Origin: JAHFUS01 sp035689115
Lineage (GTDB): Bacteria > Actinomycetota > Acidimicrobiia > Acidimicrobiales > GCA-2861595
Assembly: GCA_035689115.1 (NCBI GenBank)
Contig: DASSMA010000016.1
Coordinates: 27,573-91,572, forward strand
Direction of reading: 5' to 3'
DNA length: 64,000 nt
Shown piece by piece: positions 1-8,623 of the stretch (positions are counted from its first letter, which is position 1; each line of letters starts with the position of its first letter). The notes beneath the pieces were generated by a model, which was given only the letters and a program-made list of their open reading frames with translations, did no database searches and was not told the origin of the DNA. A program made the translations under genes and the position numbers.

Positions 1-590
1 TGGTCTCGGCCGGCGACGGGCCGGAGGCAGCGGCCTTCGCCCGGGGCCTGCTGGAGGGCGCCGGCGTCCCTCCCGGGCTGGAGGTCGACACCGACCTGCG
101 CTGGCACGTGGTGGCCGCCCTGGCCGCCGCCGGCGAGGACGGCGACGGGGCGCTGGTGGCGGCCGAACTCGAGCGCGACCCCACCGACATCGGCGAGCGC
201 CGGGCCGCGGCCGCCCTGGCGTCACGGCCCACGGCGGCGGCCAAGGAGGAGGCGTGGGCCCGGCTCCACGATCCCGCCCAGCCGTTGGCCCTCCTGCGGT
301 CGGTGGCGGGGTCGTTCTTCCAGCACGGCCAGGACGACCTGGTACGGCCCTACGTCGGGCCCTACCTCGAGGCGCTGCCCCGGTGGTGGGAGGAGCGCAC
401 GCCCGACGAGGCCCTCCGCCTGGCCGGCGGCCTGTTCCCCGACACGGTGGTCGAGCCGGCCACCGTCGACGCCGCCTCCGCCGCCCTGGACGCGGGCGGG
501 CTGCCCGGCCCGATGCGGCGGGTGGTGCTGGAGGGGCGGGACAGGGTGGAGCGGGCGCTCAGGGCCCGGGCGGCTGACGCCGCCGGTTAG
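1..590 (+). CDS. pepN: Aminopeptidase N (Actinomycete type), C-terminal fragment
   Basis: The reading frame is open from the window edge (codons start at base 3) to the TAG at 588-590, so about 195 C-terminal residues are visible. They form the alpha-helical ERAP1-like repeat domain that follows the zinc catalytic domain in M1 aminopeptidases. The closing stretch (GLPGPMRRVVLEGRDRVERA) is typical of actinobacterial PepN. The HExxH and GAMEN motifs lie outside the window and cannot be checked. The family is cytosolic and removes N-terminal residues from peptides. A second, complete M1 aminopeptidase lies at 6054-8597 on the other strand, so the organism has at least two. The family call is fairly sure; the rest of the gene is unseen. 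Confidence 0.8.
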   Translation, partial: VSAGDGPEAAAFARGLLEGAGVPPGLEVDTDLRWHVVAALAAAGEDGDGALVAAELERDPTDIGERRAAAALASRPTAAAKEEAWARLHDPAQPLALLRSVAGSFFQHGQDDLVRPYVGPYLEALPRWWEERTPDEALRLAGGLFPDTVVEPATVDAASAALDAGGLPGPMRRVVLEGRDRVERALRARAADAAG

Positions 591-591
591 G

Positions 592-618
592 CGCTCGCCG
601 AGCTTGCGAGCGCGAAAC
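592..618 (-). repeat. Short copy of the stop-codon-linked structured repeat
   Basis: Read on the minus strand this begins GTTTCGCGCTCGCAAGCTCG directly after the ferredoxin stop codon. It matches the first part of the dispersed repeat found at 5869, 11161, 15417, 20917, 26015 and 51488, but the 'GGAGCTTG' arm is missing. It fills the gap between two convergent genes and can still pair GCGCTCG with CGAGCGC, so it may also serve as a bidirectional terminator. Confidence 0.6.
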
Positions 619-897
619 CTAACTGGGCGGCTCGATGAAGATGCACTCGCCGGGGCACTCCTCGGCCGCCTCGACGACGTCGTCGAGCAGGTTGTCGGGG
701 ATGCGGGCGATGCCGTTGGCCAGGCCGCCGTTGCCCATGTTGGCGTTGAACTTCTTGTCGGCCGAGTGCTCGGGGAACTGGTCCTTGCTCTCCTTCACGT
801 AGGCCAGGCCGTCGTCCTCCATGAAGAACACGGCAGGGGCGATCTCGGCGCAGATGCCGTCGCCCGTGCAGAGGTCGGCGTCGATCCAGACGTTCAT
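619..897 (-). CDS. Ferredoxin, [3Fe-4S] type
   Basis: A 92-residue acidic protein with Cys10 and Cys16 (LCTGDGIC, C-x5-C) and Cys81-Pro82, the C-x5-C...C-P layout of single-cluster [3Fe-4S] ferredoxins; Cys85 is extra. Such ferredoxins are small cytosolic one-electron carriers, in actinobacteria often partners of cytochromes P450 or other oxygenases. No redox partner gene is adjacent, so the partner is unknown. It is convergent with the aminopeptidase gene, with only a short repeat between them. The ATG start is the only sensible one. A 4Fe-4S cluster cannot be excluded from sequence alone. Confidence 0.85.
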   Translation of the reverse strand: MNVWIDADLCTGDGICAEIAPAVFFMEDDGLAYVKESKDQFPEHSADKKFNANMGNGGLANGIARIPDNLLDDVVEAAEECPGECIFIEPPS

Positions 898-960
898 CTC
901 ACTCCTCGTGGGTCCGCCGCGATCCTACCCAGAGGGAACCGACGCGCTTAAATCGAGGCG

Positions 961-1266
961 GTGCTGCACGATGGTCTGTGGTTCGACCGGGACGGAAAGG
1001 CCATCGGCCCCAAGGAGATGGCCCGCCTCTGCCGCGACCACGACTACAAGGTCGTGGCCAAGGATTTCGTCGGTTTCGTCGAGGTCTGCACGTCCTGGGT
1101 CGGCTTCGACCACAGCTTCCGGGGCAGCGAGCCGCTCATCTTCGAGACCTACGTGTTCGGCGGCCGCCTCGACCAGTACTGCCGGCGCTACACCACCGAG
1201 GCGGCGGCCCGCGAGGGCCACGCCAAGGTGCTGGCCACCGTCCGGCGCCTGCACCCGCCCACCTAG
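961..1266 (+). CDS. Hypothetical protein, 101 aa
   Basis: A complete small frame starting at GTG 961 with GAGG a few bases upstream and ending TAG. The protein is soluble, mixed charge and rich in aromatics (e.g. TSWVGFDHSF, IFETYVFGG), with two widely spaced cysteines and no signal peptide or membrane segment. Codon use is like the neighbouring housekeeping genes. Similar short proteins of unknown role occur in actinobacteria as far as I recall, but I cannot name a family. It stands alone between the divergent ferredoxin gene and xseA. Confidence 0.65.
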   Translation: MLHDGLWFDRDGKAIGPKEMARLCRDHDYKVVAKDFVGFVEVCTSWVGFDHSFRGSEPLIFETYVFGGRLDQYCRRYTTEAAAREGHAKVLATVRRLHPPT

Positions 1267-1408
1267 GAGACCGGTGTCTGAACCCTCGTTTGGGGCCGAC
1301 CGCCCCGTTGCCGGGTCGTCTGCTCTGCCGAGGCGCTGGTCACGGTAGGTCGGTCCCTCGGCGCGTAGCGCCGAACGCGAAAGACACCGGGCTCCTAGGC
1401 TCCCGGCC

Positions 1409-2665
1409 GTGAACCAGCTGGGCTTCGAGGTGAGCGCGGTGCGCCGGCTGTCGCTGGTGAAGCTGTCGTCGGAGATCGCCCGCTCGCTGTCGGCCGTCGG
1501 CCGGGTGGCCGTGGAGGGGGAGGTGGTGAACCCCCGCTCGCACCCCGGGGGCGTCTACTTCACCCTGCGGGACCGGGCCGCCCAGGTGCCGGTGCGGGCG
1601 CCGGCGTCGAGGGCGGGGCGCTGGCGGCTGGTCGCCGGCGAGCGGGTGCTGGTGACCGGCACCGTCACCTGGCTCACCGACCGGGGCGCCCTCCAGTTCG
1701 TGGCCGACGACGTGGCGCCGGTGGGGGAGGGGGCCATCGCCGCCGCCCTCGCCGAGCGCCGGGCCCGGCTGGCGGCCGACGGCCTCCTCGACCGGCCCCG
1801 CCGGGCGCTGCCGGTGCTGCCCGCCGCCATCGGCGTGGTCTGCGGCACCGAGGCGGCGGTGCGGGCCGACATCGAGTCGGTGGTCGCCGCCCGCTTCCCC
1901 GGCTACCCCGTGGCGTGGGTGGCCACCAACGTCTCGGGGCCGGGGGCGGCCGACGCCATCACCGCCGCCCTGCTGTCCCTCGACGCCCGGCCCGAGGTCG
2001 AGGTCATCGTGCTGGCCCGGGGCGGCGGCGACGCCGCCCAGCTGCTGCCGTTCAGCGACGAGGACCTGTGCCGGGCCATCTGCGGCTGCACCACGCCGGT
2101 CGTCTCGGCGGTGGGCCACGACGGCGACCGGCCCCTGTGCGACGAGGTGGCCGACCTACGCTGCGGCACGCCCTCCCTGGCCGCCGCCGCCGTGGTGCCC
2201 GACCGGGCCGCCCTCGAGGCGGTGCTCGAGCGGCTGGCCGAGCGCCGGGCCGCCGCCCTCGGCGCCCACCTGGTGGCCGCCTCCACGCGGCTGGCGGCCG
2301 TCGACCGGCGGGGCGCCGTGGCGGCCGCCCTCGACGGTGCCCGCCGGCGGCTCGACCAGGCCGGCGCCCGCGCGCGCCTGGTCCACCCCGCCCGGGCCGT
2401 CGCTGCCGCCGCCGAGCGCCTCGACCGGGTCGACTGGCGCTCGCCCGCCCGCCGGCGCTGCGACGGCGAGCGCCGCCGCCTCGACGCCGCCGGCCGCCAC
2501 CTCGACGCCCTCTCGCCGGCCCGGGTGCTGGCCCGCGGCTACGCGGTGGTGCGCGACGGGTCGGGTGCCGTCATCCGGGACTCGGCGGCGGTGGCCGCCG
2601 GCGCCTGCCTCGACGTGGAGCTGGCCGCCGGCCGCCTGGCCGTCCGGGTCGAGGAGGCGCGGTGA
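1409..2665 (+). CDS. xseA: Exodeoxyribonuclease VII large subunit
   Basis: A 418-residue protein with the N-terminal OB-fold (KLSSEIARSLSAVGRVAVEG, then HPGGVYFTLRD), followed by the catalytic domain marked by VIVLARGGGDA and the conserved SAVGHDGD segment, then the coiled C-terminus ending in the 'LARGYAVVRDG' box. It forms the catalytic core of ExoVII, which digests single-stranded DNA from both ends in repair. The GTG start at 1409 sits one turn before the first conserved residues. Its TGA overlaps the GTG of xseB (GTGA), so both subunits are translationally coupled. Length is normal for the family. Confidence 0.95.
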   Translation: MNQLGFEVSAVRRLSLVKLSSEIARSLSAVGRVAVEGEVVNPRSHPGGVYFTLRDRAAQVPVRAPASRAGRWRLVAGERVLVTGTVTWLTDRGALQFVADDVAPVGEGAIAAALAERRARLAADGLLDRPRRALPVLPAAIGVVCGTEAAVRADIESVVAARFPGYPVAWVATNVSGPGAADAITAALLSLDARPEVEVIVLARGGGDAAQLLPFSDEDLCRAICGCTTPVVSAVGHDGDRPLCDEVADLRCGTPSLAAAAVVPDRAALEAVLERLAERRAAALGAHLVAASTRLAAVDRRGAVAAALDGARRRLDQAGARARLVHPARAVAAAAERLDRVDWRSPARRRCDGERRRLDAAGRHLDALSPARVLARGYAVVRDGSGAVIRDSAAVAAGACLDVELAAGRLAVRVEEAR

Positions 2666-2865
2666 CGGACGAGCCTCGCACCTACGAGCAGCTGGTGGAG
2701 GCCCTCGAGGCGCTCACGCAGCGCATGGCCGACGGCGACGTCGGCATCGAGGAGGCGGTCGACCTCTACGAGCGGGCCGGGCGCCTCCACGCCCAGGCGG
2801 CCGAGCGCCTGGCGCGGGTCCAGGAGCGCATCGAGCGCCTCGACGCCGGCAACCCGTCCGCCTGA
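2662..2865 (+). CDS. xseB: Exodeoxyribonuclease VII small subunit
   Basis: A 67-residue helical protein starting at the GTG that overlaps the xseA stop. It contains the XseB signature: TYEQLVEALEALTQRMADGD followed by a second helix with LYERAG and a charged C-terminal helix. Several small subunits bind each XseA to make active ExoVII. Adjacent order and overlap ensure stoichiometric synthesis. A strong hairpin follows four bases after the stop. Confidence 0.95.
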   Translation: MTDEPRTYEQLVEALEALTQRMADGDVGIEEAVDLYERAGRLHAQAAERLARVQERIERLDAGNPSA

Positions 2866-2868
2866 GGC

Positions 2869-2916
2869 TTCTCGGTAGGGAAACTCACGCTCCGGCGTGA
2901 GTTTCCATACCGAGAA
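2869..2916. terminator. Long perfect-stem hairpin between convergent genes
   Basis: TTCTCGGTA and GGAAACTCACGC pair with GCGTGAGTTTCC and TACCGAGAA around a 4-base TCCG loop, with a one-base asymmetry. The stem is over 20 bp. It lies between the xseB stop and the stop of the convergent phosphoesterase gene, so it can terminate both. There is no U-run, as is usual for high-GC actinobacteria. Confidence 0.8.
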
Positions 2917-2926
2917 TCCCGGGACG

Positions 2927-4045
2927 TCAGCGGCGGTCGGGCCAGGGGTGGCTGAAGCAGCGGTGGGAGAGCAGGCCGGGGGAAACCACGCCCCAGCCGC
3001 CGAGCAGCGCCCGGCGGGTTCTCTCGGTCCAGGCGATGGCGTCGGGGGCGGCGACCCGGCGCACCACCTGGCGGATGCCACCCTCGTGGACGGCGTAGCC
3101 GGCCCACACCCCGGGGTAGTGCATGGTGGCGGCCACCTCGGTGAGCACGAGGGGTCCCCAGCGCCGGCGGCGGTTGCGGTGGGTGTGGCCGGCGCTGACG
3201 AGGGTGGCCGGGTTGGCCCGGACCACGGCGTCGAGCAGGAGGCGGGCGTCGGGGCCGGGAATGCCGGCCGGGTAGGCCATGGGGACGCGGAACCGCTGGG
3301 CGTAGTGGTGGGTGGCCAGGAAGGCGCTGCCCGGGGCGCCGGCCAGGAGGTCGGCCACCTGCTCGCGGGCCCGCTTGGCGACGGTACCGCCGTGGTGGGT
3401 CGGGATGGTGGTGTCGACCAGGACGACCCGGATGCCCGGCAGGTCGACGTGGGCCGGCTCGTCCGTCAGCACCAGGCCCCGGGCGGCGAAGGCGGCGCGG
3501 CCGTCCACCGCCTTCGCGCCCACGTCGTGGTTGCCCGGGATGGCGGCCACCGGCACGCCGGTGCCGGCCAGGAGGTCGGCGACGTCGGACCACTGCTGCG
3601 GGCGACCGGAGTAGGTGAGGTCACCCTTGGCCACCACCGCGGTGGCGCCCCACGCGACCGCCTCCCGCAGCGCGGCGCGGGCGCAGCGGAGAGGATAGGG
3701 ATCGCCGCCCGCCGGCCGCCGCTCCCGGATCAGCCCGGAGAGGCCGAAGTGGCGCTCGCCCAGGTGGAGGTCGTTGACGGTGGCGAAGCGGCCCAGCAGC
3801 TCGCCGGGGGGCGGGGCGAGGGTGCGCGCGGTGGCGGCGGCCCGCGGCGCGCCGGCGCCCGGCCGCCGGACGAGCACGTCCACGGTGGTGGCCGGGGGCA
3901 GGCCGTCGAGGGTGGCGGCACCCGGCCCGCCGCCGCCGACCTCGACCGTCGAGTCCCCGGCGCTGATCGTCGTGCCCGCCGGGAGATCGTGCCAGCACAC
4001 CTGCACCGAGGTGTCCTCGACGGCGAACACGGAGACTGGTGACAT
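2927..4045 (-). CDS. Calcineurin-like metallophosphoesterase with N-terminal Fn3-like domain
   Basis: A 372-residue protein. Residues 1-75 look like a fibronectin III-like beta domain (VQVCWHDLPAG...TTVDVLVRRPG). From residue 88 it carries the metallophosphoesterase motifs in order: NDLHLG (Asp92, His94), KGDLT (Asp142), GNHD (172-174), LATHHY and GHTH. These bind two metals and hydrolyse phosphoesters, possibly nucleotides or phospholipids; the substrate cannot be told. I chose ATG 4045; an upstream extension would be proline/arginine-rich and improbable. There is no signal peptide. It is divergent from the secreted repeat protein at 4105. Confidence 0.85.
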   Translation of the reverse strand: MSPVSVFAVEDTSVQVCWHDLPAGTTISAGDSTVEVGGGGPGAATLDGLPPATTVDVLVRRPGAGAPRAAATARTLAPPPGELLGRFATVNDLHLGERHFGLSGLIRERRPAGGDPYPLRCARAALREAVAWGATAVVAKGDLTYSGRPQQWSDVADLLAGTGVPVAAIPGNHDVGAKAVDGRAAFAARGLVLTDEPAHVDLPGIRVVLVDTTIPTHHGGTVAKRAREQVADLLAGAPGSAFLATHHYAQRFRVPMAYPAGIPGPDARLLLDAVVRANPATLVSAGHTHRNRRRRWGPLVLTEVAATMHYPGVWAGYAVHEGGIRQVVRRVAAPDAIAWTERTRRALLGGWGVVSPGLLSHRCFSHPWPDRR

Positions 4046-4104
4046 GGCCCGGTTGTAGCACCACGGTACAGTTCGGCTGTCCGGCGGCGGCAGAAAGGGC
4101 AGCG

Positions 4105-5868
4105 ATGACGAGGTCTTCCCGATGGGGCAGGAGGGCAGCTGCGGTCGCTCTTCTGGTGCTCGCCGCCGTGCTTCCGGGGGCGGTCGCCGCCCCGCCGGCG
4201 TCGGCATTGGGCGACACGCTCCAGGTGACGCCCGAGGTCACCACCGTGCAGGTCGGCACGGCCGTCACCCTCACCGCTCACCTCACGTACACGCCGATCG
4301 TCAGCCCGTTACTCATTCACTTCCGCTTCGAGGGCGGCCCCATGGCCGGCCAGCCCGACCGGACCTGCACGGTCCCGACCGGGTTTGGTACCGGCACCTG
4401 CACCGTCGACACGCCGGCCGCCGTCACCGCCGGCTCCACCCTGGTGCGGGCCTGGCAGGACACCCGGACGATCGACGAGGCCGAGGGCCGGCTGTCCAGC
4501 GCTTCGCCGTCCAGCGCGGCCGACGCCGACTGCACCAGCGACCCCAACGAGACGCCGTTCTCGGCCTGCACGACCGGCGACACGGTGACGCCGGGGTCGG
4601 CGCCCGAGGCCGACACCACCGACGTGGTGCGCATCACGTGGCGGGACTACACCCTCGACCTGAAGCCCGACACCCAGGACCACCCCCGCAGCGAGGGCGC
4701 CAGCCTGTCGGCCACCATCACCGCGTCAGTGTTCAACGCCGCCAACCAGCCGGCGGCCAACGTCCCGGTGAACTTCGAGCTGTTCGACGGCTCGGTGTCC
4801 GACCCGGGCGGGGGCAACACGCCGAACATCCCCGACCGTACCTGCACCACCGGCGGGTCGGGCACGTGCTCGATCACCCTCACCCAGACGCTCGACGGCC
4901 AGGACTACATCTGCGGCTGGGTGTCGGCCACGCCGCCGGTGATGGAGGGGAAGGTCTCCACCACGGCGATCTGCGCCGGCGAGACCCTCGCCGACCTGAG
5001 CGGTGAGGACGGCGCCACCTTCCCCAATGACCCCGTCGACGTGGCGCGGGTGCGGTGGGGCAGTGCCGTGCCCATCCTGCCGGTGGTCACGCCGCCGCCC
5101 ACCACCGGACCGGCCGGGAGTGGCTACTGGCTGGTGGCCACCGACGGCGGCATCTTCAACTTCGGCGACGCCGCCTTCAAGGGCTCGGCCGGCTCCATCC
5201 CGCTGAACCAGCCGATCGTCGGCATGGCGGCCACGCCCACCGGGGGCGGCTACTGGCTGGTGGCGTCCGACGGCGGCATCTTCAACTACGGCGACGCCGC
5301 CTTCAAGGGTTCCACCGGCGGGATCAAGCTCAACAAGCCCATCGTCGGGATGGCCCGCACGCCGAACGGCGGCGGCTACTGGCTGGTGGCCAGCGACGGC
5401 GGGATCTTCTCGTTCGGCAACGCCGTGTTCCGCGGCTCCACCGGCAGCATGAAGCTGAACCAGCCGATCGTGGGGATGGCGGCCACGCCGTCCGGCAACG
5501 GCTACTGGCTGGTGGCCGCCGACGGCGGCATCTTCAACTTCGGCGACGCCACCTTCCGCGGCTCCACCGGTTCGATCAAGCTCAACAAGCCGATCGTCGG
5601 CATGGACGCCACGCCGTCGGGGATCGGCTACTGGCTGGTGGCCACCGACGGCGGCATCTTCAACTTTGGCGACGCCGCCTTCAAGGGCTCCACCGGTGGC
5701 ACGCCGCTCAACAAGCCCATCGTCGGCATGAGCCGCACCTCCTCCGGCAACGGCTACCGCCTGGTGGCCACCGACGGCGGCGTCTTCGTGTTCGGCGACG
5801 CCACCTTCAAGGGGTCCACCGGCGGCATGAAGCTCAACAAGCCGGTGGTGGGCATGGCCGGCTTCTGA
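4105..5868 (+). CDS. Secreted Ig-like protein with six 42-residue GYWLV repeats
   Basis: A 587-residue exported protein. Residues 1-34 form a Sec signal (RRAAAVALLVLAAVLPGAV, cleavage near ASA-LG). Residues 35-330 contain two Ig/invasion-like beta domains with paired cysteines, including TVQVGTAVTLTAHLTY. From about residue 340 six tandem 42-residue units follow, each with GYWLVA-DGGIF-FGDA-F-GSTG-L-PIVGMA-TP, a pattern consistent with a beta-propeller-like fold. Such repeats are abundant in Acidimicrobiia surface proteins; their ligand is unknown. ATG 4105 is preferred because the signal peptide begins there. A repeat element starts immediately after the TGA. Confidence 0.85.
   Translation: MTRSSRWGRRAAAVALLVLAAVLPGAVAAPPASALGDTLQVTPEVTTVQVGTAVTLTAHLTYTPIVSPLLIHFRFEGGPMAGQPDRTCTVPTGFGTGTCTVDTPAAVTAGSTLVRAWQDTRTIDEAEGRLSSASPSSAADADCTSDPNETPFSACTTGDTVTPGSAPEADTTDVVRITWRDYTLDLKPDTQDHPRSEGASLSATITASVFNAANQPAANVPVNFELFDGSVSDPGGGNTPNIPDRTCTTGGSGTCSITLTQTLDGQDYICGWVSATPPVMEGKVSTTAICAGETLADLSGEDGATFPNDPVDVARVRWGSAVPILPVVTPPPTTGPAGSGYWLVATDGGIFNFGDAAFKGSAGSIPLNQPIVGMAATPTGGGYWLVASDGGIFNYGDAAFKGSTGGIKLNKPIVGMARTPNGGGYWLVASDGGIFSFGNAVFRGSTGSMKLNQPIVGMAATPSGNGYWLVAADGGIFNFGDATFRGSTGSIKLNKPIVGMDATPSGIGYWLVATDGGIFNFGDAAFKGSTGGTPLNKPIVGMSRTSSGNGYRLVATDGGVFVFGDATFKGSTGGMKLNKPVVGMAGF
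5122..5868 (+). repeat. Tandem 126-bp coding repeats (six units)
   Basis: Six head-to-tail 126-bp units encode the 42-residue modules of the exported protein. Units are very similar at DNA level as well as protein level (for example 'GACGGCGGCATCTTCAACTT' recurs), which suggests recent homogenisation by recombination. The last unit departs slightly (GYRLVATDGGVFVFG) and is shorter. Confidence 0.85.
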
Positions 5869-6052
5869 GTTTCGCCTCGGAAGCGGAGCTTCCTCGGCGA
5901 GCTTGACGTGCCGTCCTTCGGACGGCGCGCAGGCCGGCGGCCGGCAAGCCGGCCTTCGGCCCTTCTGCGGGGGGCTGCGCCCCCCGCACCCCCCGTGCCG
6001 GCAGCCGTAGGGGGGCGCCTCCGGCGCCGAGGGCGGCCGCCGGCGATGAGTC
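5869..6052 (+). repeat. Full-length structured dispersed repeat, copy A
   Basis: It begins GTTTCGCCTCGGAAGCGGAG right after the TGA at 5866-5868 and runs almost to the next convergent stop. The 5' part folds as GGAAGC-GGA-GCTTCC, followed by CTCGGCGAG and 'TTGACGTGCCG'. The 3' part is extremely GC-rich with nested inverted repeats (GGGGGGCTGCGCCCCCC, GGCGCCTCCGGCGCC). The same layout occurs at 20917 and, inverted, at 15417. Function is unknown; it may act as a terminator or 3' RNA-stability element. Confidence 0.8.
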
Positions 6053-6053
6053 C

Positions 6054-8597
6054 TCAGCGCAGGCGCGCTCGCAGGGCGTCGCCTAGCTGCGCCGCCTCGC
6101 GCTCGCGCAGGGCGACCATGACGTCGAGCCGCTCCACCAGCTGGGCCACGGTGCGGGCCCGGCTGGTGAGGGGGTTGGCCTCCAGGAAGGCCCGCACGTC
6201 GGCCGCCCGCTCGGGGGTCGAGAGCGAGACGATCCCGCCCAGGGCCCGCTCGTGGAGGGCCTCCGGCATCTGGGCGGCCATGGCGGACCAGTGGCGCTTG
6301 ACGCCCTCCCAGGCCACCGGCCCGCCCACCCGGTTGCCCAGCAGCAGGGTGATGACGAACGGCGTGTTCTGGGCCCGCACCTCGTCGCCCATGGCCAGCT
6401 CGAAGGTGCGCTCGGCCAGCGCCGGGTCCTCGAAGCCCGACAGGGCGTAGAGGTACCGCAGCTCCTCCTGGGGCGTGGTGGCCGCCTTCCGGCGGGTCAG
6501 GAAGTCCTCGTACTCGGCCTGGCCGCCGCCGGCCGCCACGACCGCCACGGCCGCCCCCACCACGTCGGCGTCGGCCCCGCCCGGCTCGGCCACCACTTCG
6601 GCTGCCCGGGCCCGCACGCCGGGGTCGGCGCCGACCACGCCGGCGGCGCGGATGAGGACGGCCCGCAGCCGGGCCCGGCGCTCGTCGCCGTCGTCGCCGT
6701 CGGCCGACCAACCCACCCGCTCCAGGGCGGGGACGGCGAGGCGGCGGACGAAGGCCTGGAGATCGTGCCGGTCGGCGTCGGGGACGATCCGGTCGAGGGC
6801 GACCAGCGCGTCGCTCATCTCCTGCCACACGCTCGGGTCGTCGTCGCCGGCGAGGAGGACGGCCAGGTCGAGGAAGGAGGCGACGCCCGCCTCGGCCGCC
6901 AGCACCCGGGCCCAGGTGTCGCTGACCAGCCCCAGCCGCTCGAGGGGGCCGAGCTGGTCGAGGTGGGCGGTGAGCCGGCGCTCCAGCTCGGCGTCGTAGG
7001 CCACCCGGAAGAAGCCCACGCCGCCCTCGTTGACCACTACCCACTCGACGGGCGCGCCCAGGTCGACGGTGGTGCCGGCGGGGTCGAGCAGGACGCGGCG
7101 GTGCACGACCTCGCCGCCGGCGGACGCCCGCAGGTGCACGGGGATCCGCCACTCGCCGCCGTCGCCGGGGAGGTACCGGAACCGGTGCTGGTCCAGCCGC
7201 AGGGCGGTGCCGTCGAGCGCCGCTGAGACCATGGGGAACCCGCCCTGGAAGATCCACGAGTCCATGATCGAGCGGGCCGGCTCGCCGGTGGCGGCCTCGA
7301 CGGCGTCCCAGAGGTCGCTGGTCTCGGTGTTGGCGTAGCTGTGGGCGGCGATGTAGTTGCTGATGCCGGCGCGGAACCGGTCGGCGCCCACGTACTGCTC
7401 CAGCATCCGCAGCACCCCGGCGCCCTTCTGGTAGGTGAGGACGTCGAACATGCCGTTGGCGTCGTCGGGGTGGGCCACGGGGAACTCGACGGGCCGGGTG
7501 GTGGCCAGGCCGTCGACAACCATGGCGTCGTTGCGGGTGGTGCCGAACGTCGTCCACCGCTGCCAGCCGGGCCGGAAGTCGTCGACGCACAGCAGCTCCA
7601 TGAAGGTGGCGAAGGCCTCGTTCAGCCAGATGCCGTTCCACCACCGCATGGTGACCAGGTCGCCGAACCACATGTGGGCGACCTCGTGGGCCACGACGTC
7701 GGCGACCCGCTCGAGTTCGGCCCTGGTGGCCCGGTCGGGGTCGATCACCAGCAGCGACTCGCGGTAGGTGATGGCGCCCAGGTTCTCCATGGCGCCCATG
7801 GCGAAGTCGGGCAGGGCGATCATGTCGAGCTTGGACCCGGGGTAGGGCACGCCGAAGTAGCGGCTGAAGAACCGCAGGGCGTGGGCGCCCGCCTCCAGGG
7901 CGAAGGCGGTGAGGTGCTGCTTGCCCGGCACGGTGACGATCCGCAGCGGCGTCCCGTCCACGTCGACCGGCTCGGTGGCCTCCAGCGGCCCGACGGCGAA
8001 GGCCACCAGGTAGGTGGACATCTTCATGGTGGTGGCGAACTCGTACTGCATCCGGCCCTCGCCCAGGTCGGTGACCTCCACCACCTCGGTGTTGGCGACG
8101 GCGGTCAGGCCCTTGTCGACCACCAGCGTGGTGGCGAAGGTGGCCTTGCGGTCCGGCTCGTCCCAGCAGGGGAAGGCGCGGCGGGCGTCGGTGGGCTCGA
8201 ACTGGGTGGCGGCGAGGACGTGCTCCACGCCGTCGGCGTCGGTGAAGGTGCTGCGGTAGAGGCCGTCGAGGCGCTCGCCGATCCGGCCGGCGAACGTGAG
8301 GTGCAGCGTGTGGGTGCCGGGCGAAGCGGTGCCGTCGAGGGCGATGACAGCCGTCTCGTCGTCGGGCCGGAGGGCGACGGTGCCGGCGAGGGCGGCGCCG
8401 TCCTCGGCCAGCAGCTCGGCGGTGAGGATGTCGAGGTCGACGGCGTGGAGCACGACCTCGGCCACCGGCTCGGACACGGCAACTCTGATCCGCTCCTCGC
8501 CGGCGAAGGTGCCCTCCTCCAGCTGGACGGTGAACGTCAGCTGGTAGTGCTCGGGCTCGACGGTACGGGGGAGGCGGTTTGATCCCTCGTGCGGCAT
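6054..8597 (-). CDS. M1 family aminopeptidase (aminopeptidase N-like)
   Basis: An 847-residue zinc peptidase. The N-terminal beta domain (NRLPRTVEPEHYQLTFTVQL) is followed by the exopeptidase motif GAMENLGAITY, then the zinc site VAHEVAHMWFGD with the downstream glutamate in NEAFATF (HExxH-x18-E). The C-terminal half is the ERAP1-like helical domain ending near LGDALRARLR. It trims N-terminal residues from peptides in the cytosol. ATG 8597 is chosen because the conserved region starts soon after. It is a paralogue or distant relative of the gene at the left edge, but has a puromycin-sensitive/tricorn-factor-like N-terminus. Confidence 0.93.
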   Translation of the reverse strand: MPHEGSNRLPRTVEPEHYQLTFTVQLEEGTFAGEERIRVAVSEPVAEVVLHAVDLDILTAELLAEDGAALAGTVALRPDDETAVIALDGTASPGTHTLHLTFAGRIGERLDGLYRSTFTDADGVEHVLAATQFEPTDARRAFPCWDEPDRKATFATTLVVDKGLTAVANTEVVEVTDLGEGRMQYEFATTMKMSTYLVAFAVGPLEATEPVDVDGTPLRIVTVPGKQHLTAFALEAGAHALRFFSRYFGVPYPGSKLDMIALPDFAMGAMENLGAITYRESLLVIDPDRATRAELERVADVVAHEVAHMWFGDLVTMRWWNGIWLNEAFATFMELLCVDDFRPGWQRWTTFGTTRNDAMVVDGLATTRPVEFPVAHPDDANGMFDVLTYQKGAGVLRMLEQYVGADRFRAGISNYIAAHSYANTETSDLWDAVEAATGEPARSIMDSWIFQGGFPMVSAALDGTALRLDQHRFRYLPGDGGEWRIPVHLRASAGGEVVHRRVLLDPAGTTVDLGAPVEWVVVNEGGVGFFRVAYDAELERRLTAHLDQLGPLERLGLVSDTWARVLAAEAGVASFLDLAVLLAGDDDPSVWQEMSDALVALDRIVPDADRHDLQAFVRRLAVPALERVGWSADGDDGDERRARLRAVLIRAAGVVGADPGVRARAAEVVAEPGGADADVVGAAVAVVAAGGGQAEYEDFLTRRKAATTPQEELRYLYALSGFEDPALAERTFELAMGDEVRAQNTPFVITLLLGNRVGGPVAWEGVKRHWSAMAAQMPEALHERALGGIVSLSTPERAADVRAFLEANPLTSRARTVAQLVERLDVMVALREREAAQLGDALRARLR

Positions 8598-8623
8598 GGC
8601 CGTCGAGGCTACCGTCCCCCGGC

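Noticed and set aside
1277..1293. GAAC-N4-GTTT, near-match to an actinobacterial SOS box upstream of xseA
   Set aside because: The core has a mismatch and the site lies over 110 bases from the start codon; too weak to call.
1340..1390. TTTCGCGTTCGGCGC...CGCCGAG (minus strand) resembling the dispersed repeat
   Set aside because: It has the TTTCGC head and a paired stem but lacks the CTCGGCGAG and GACGTGCCG parts and follows no gene; possible decayed copy, not counted.
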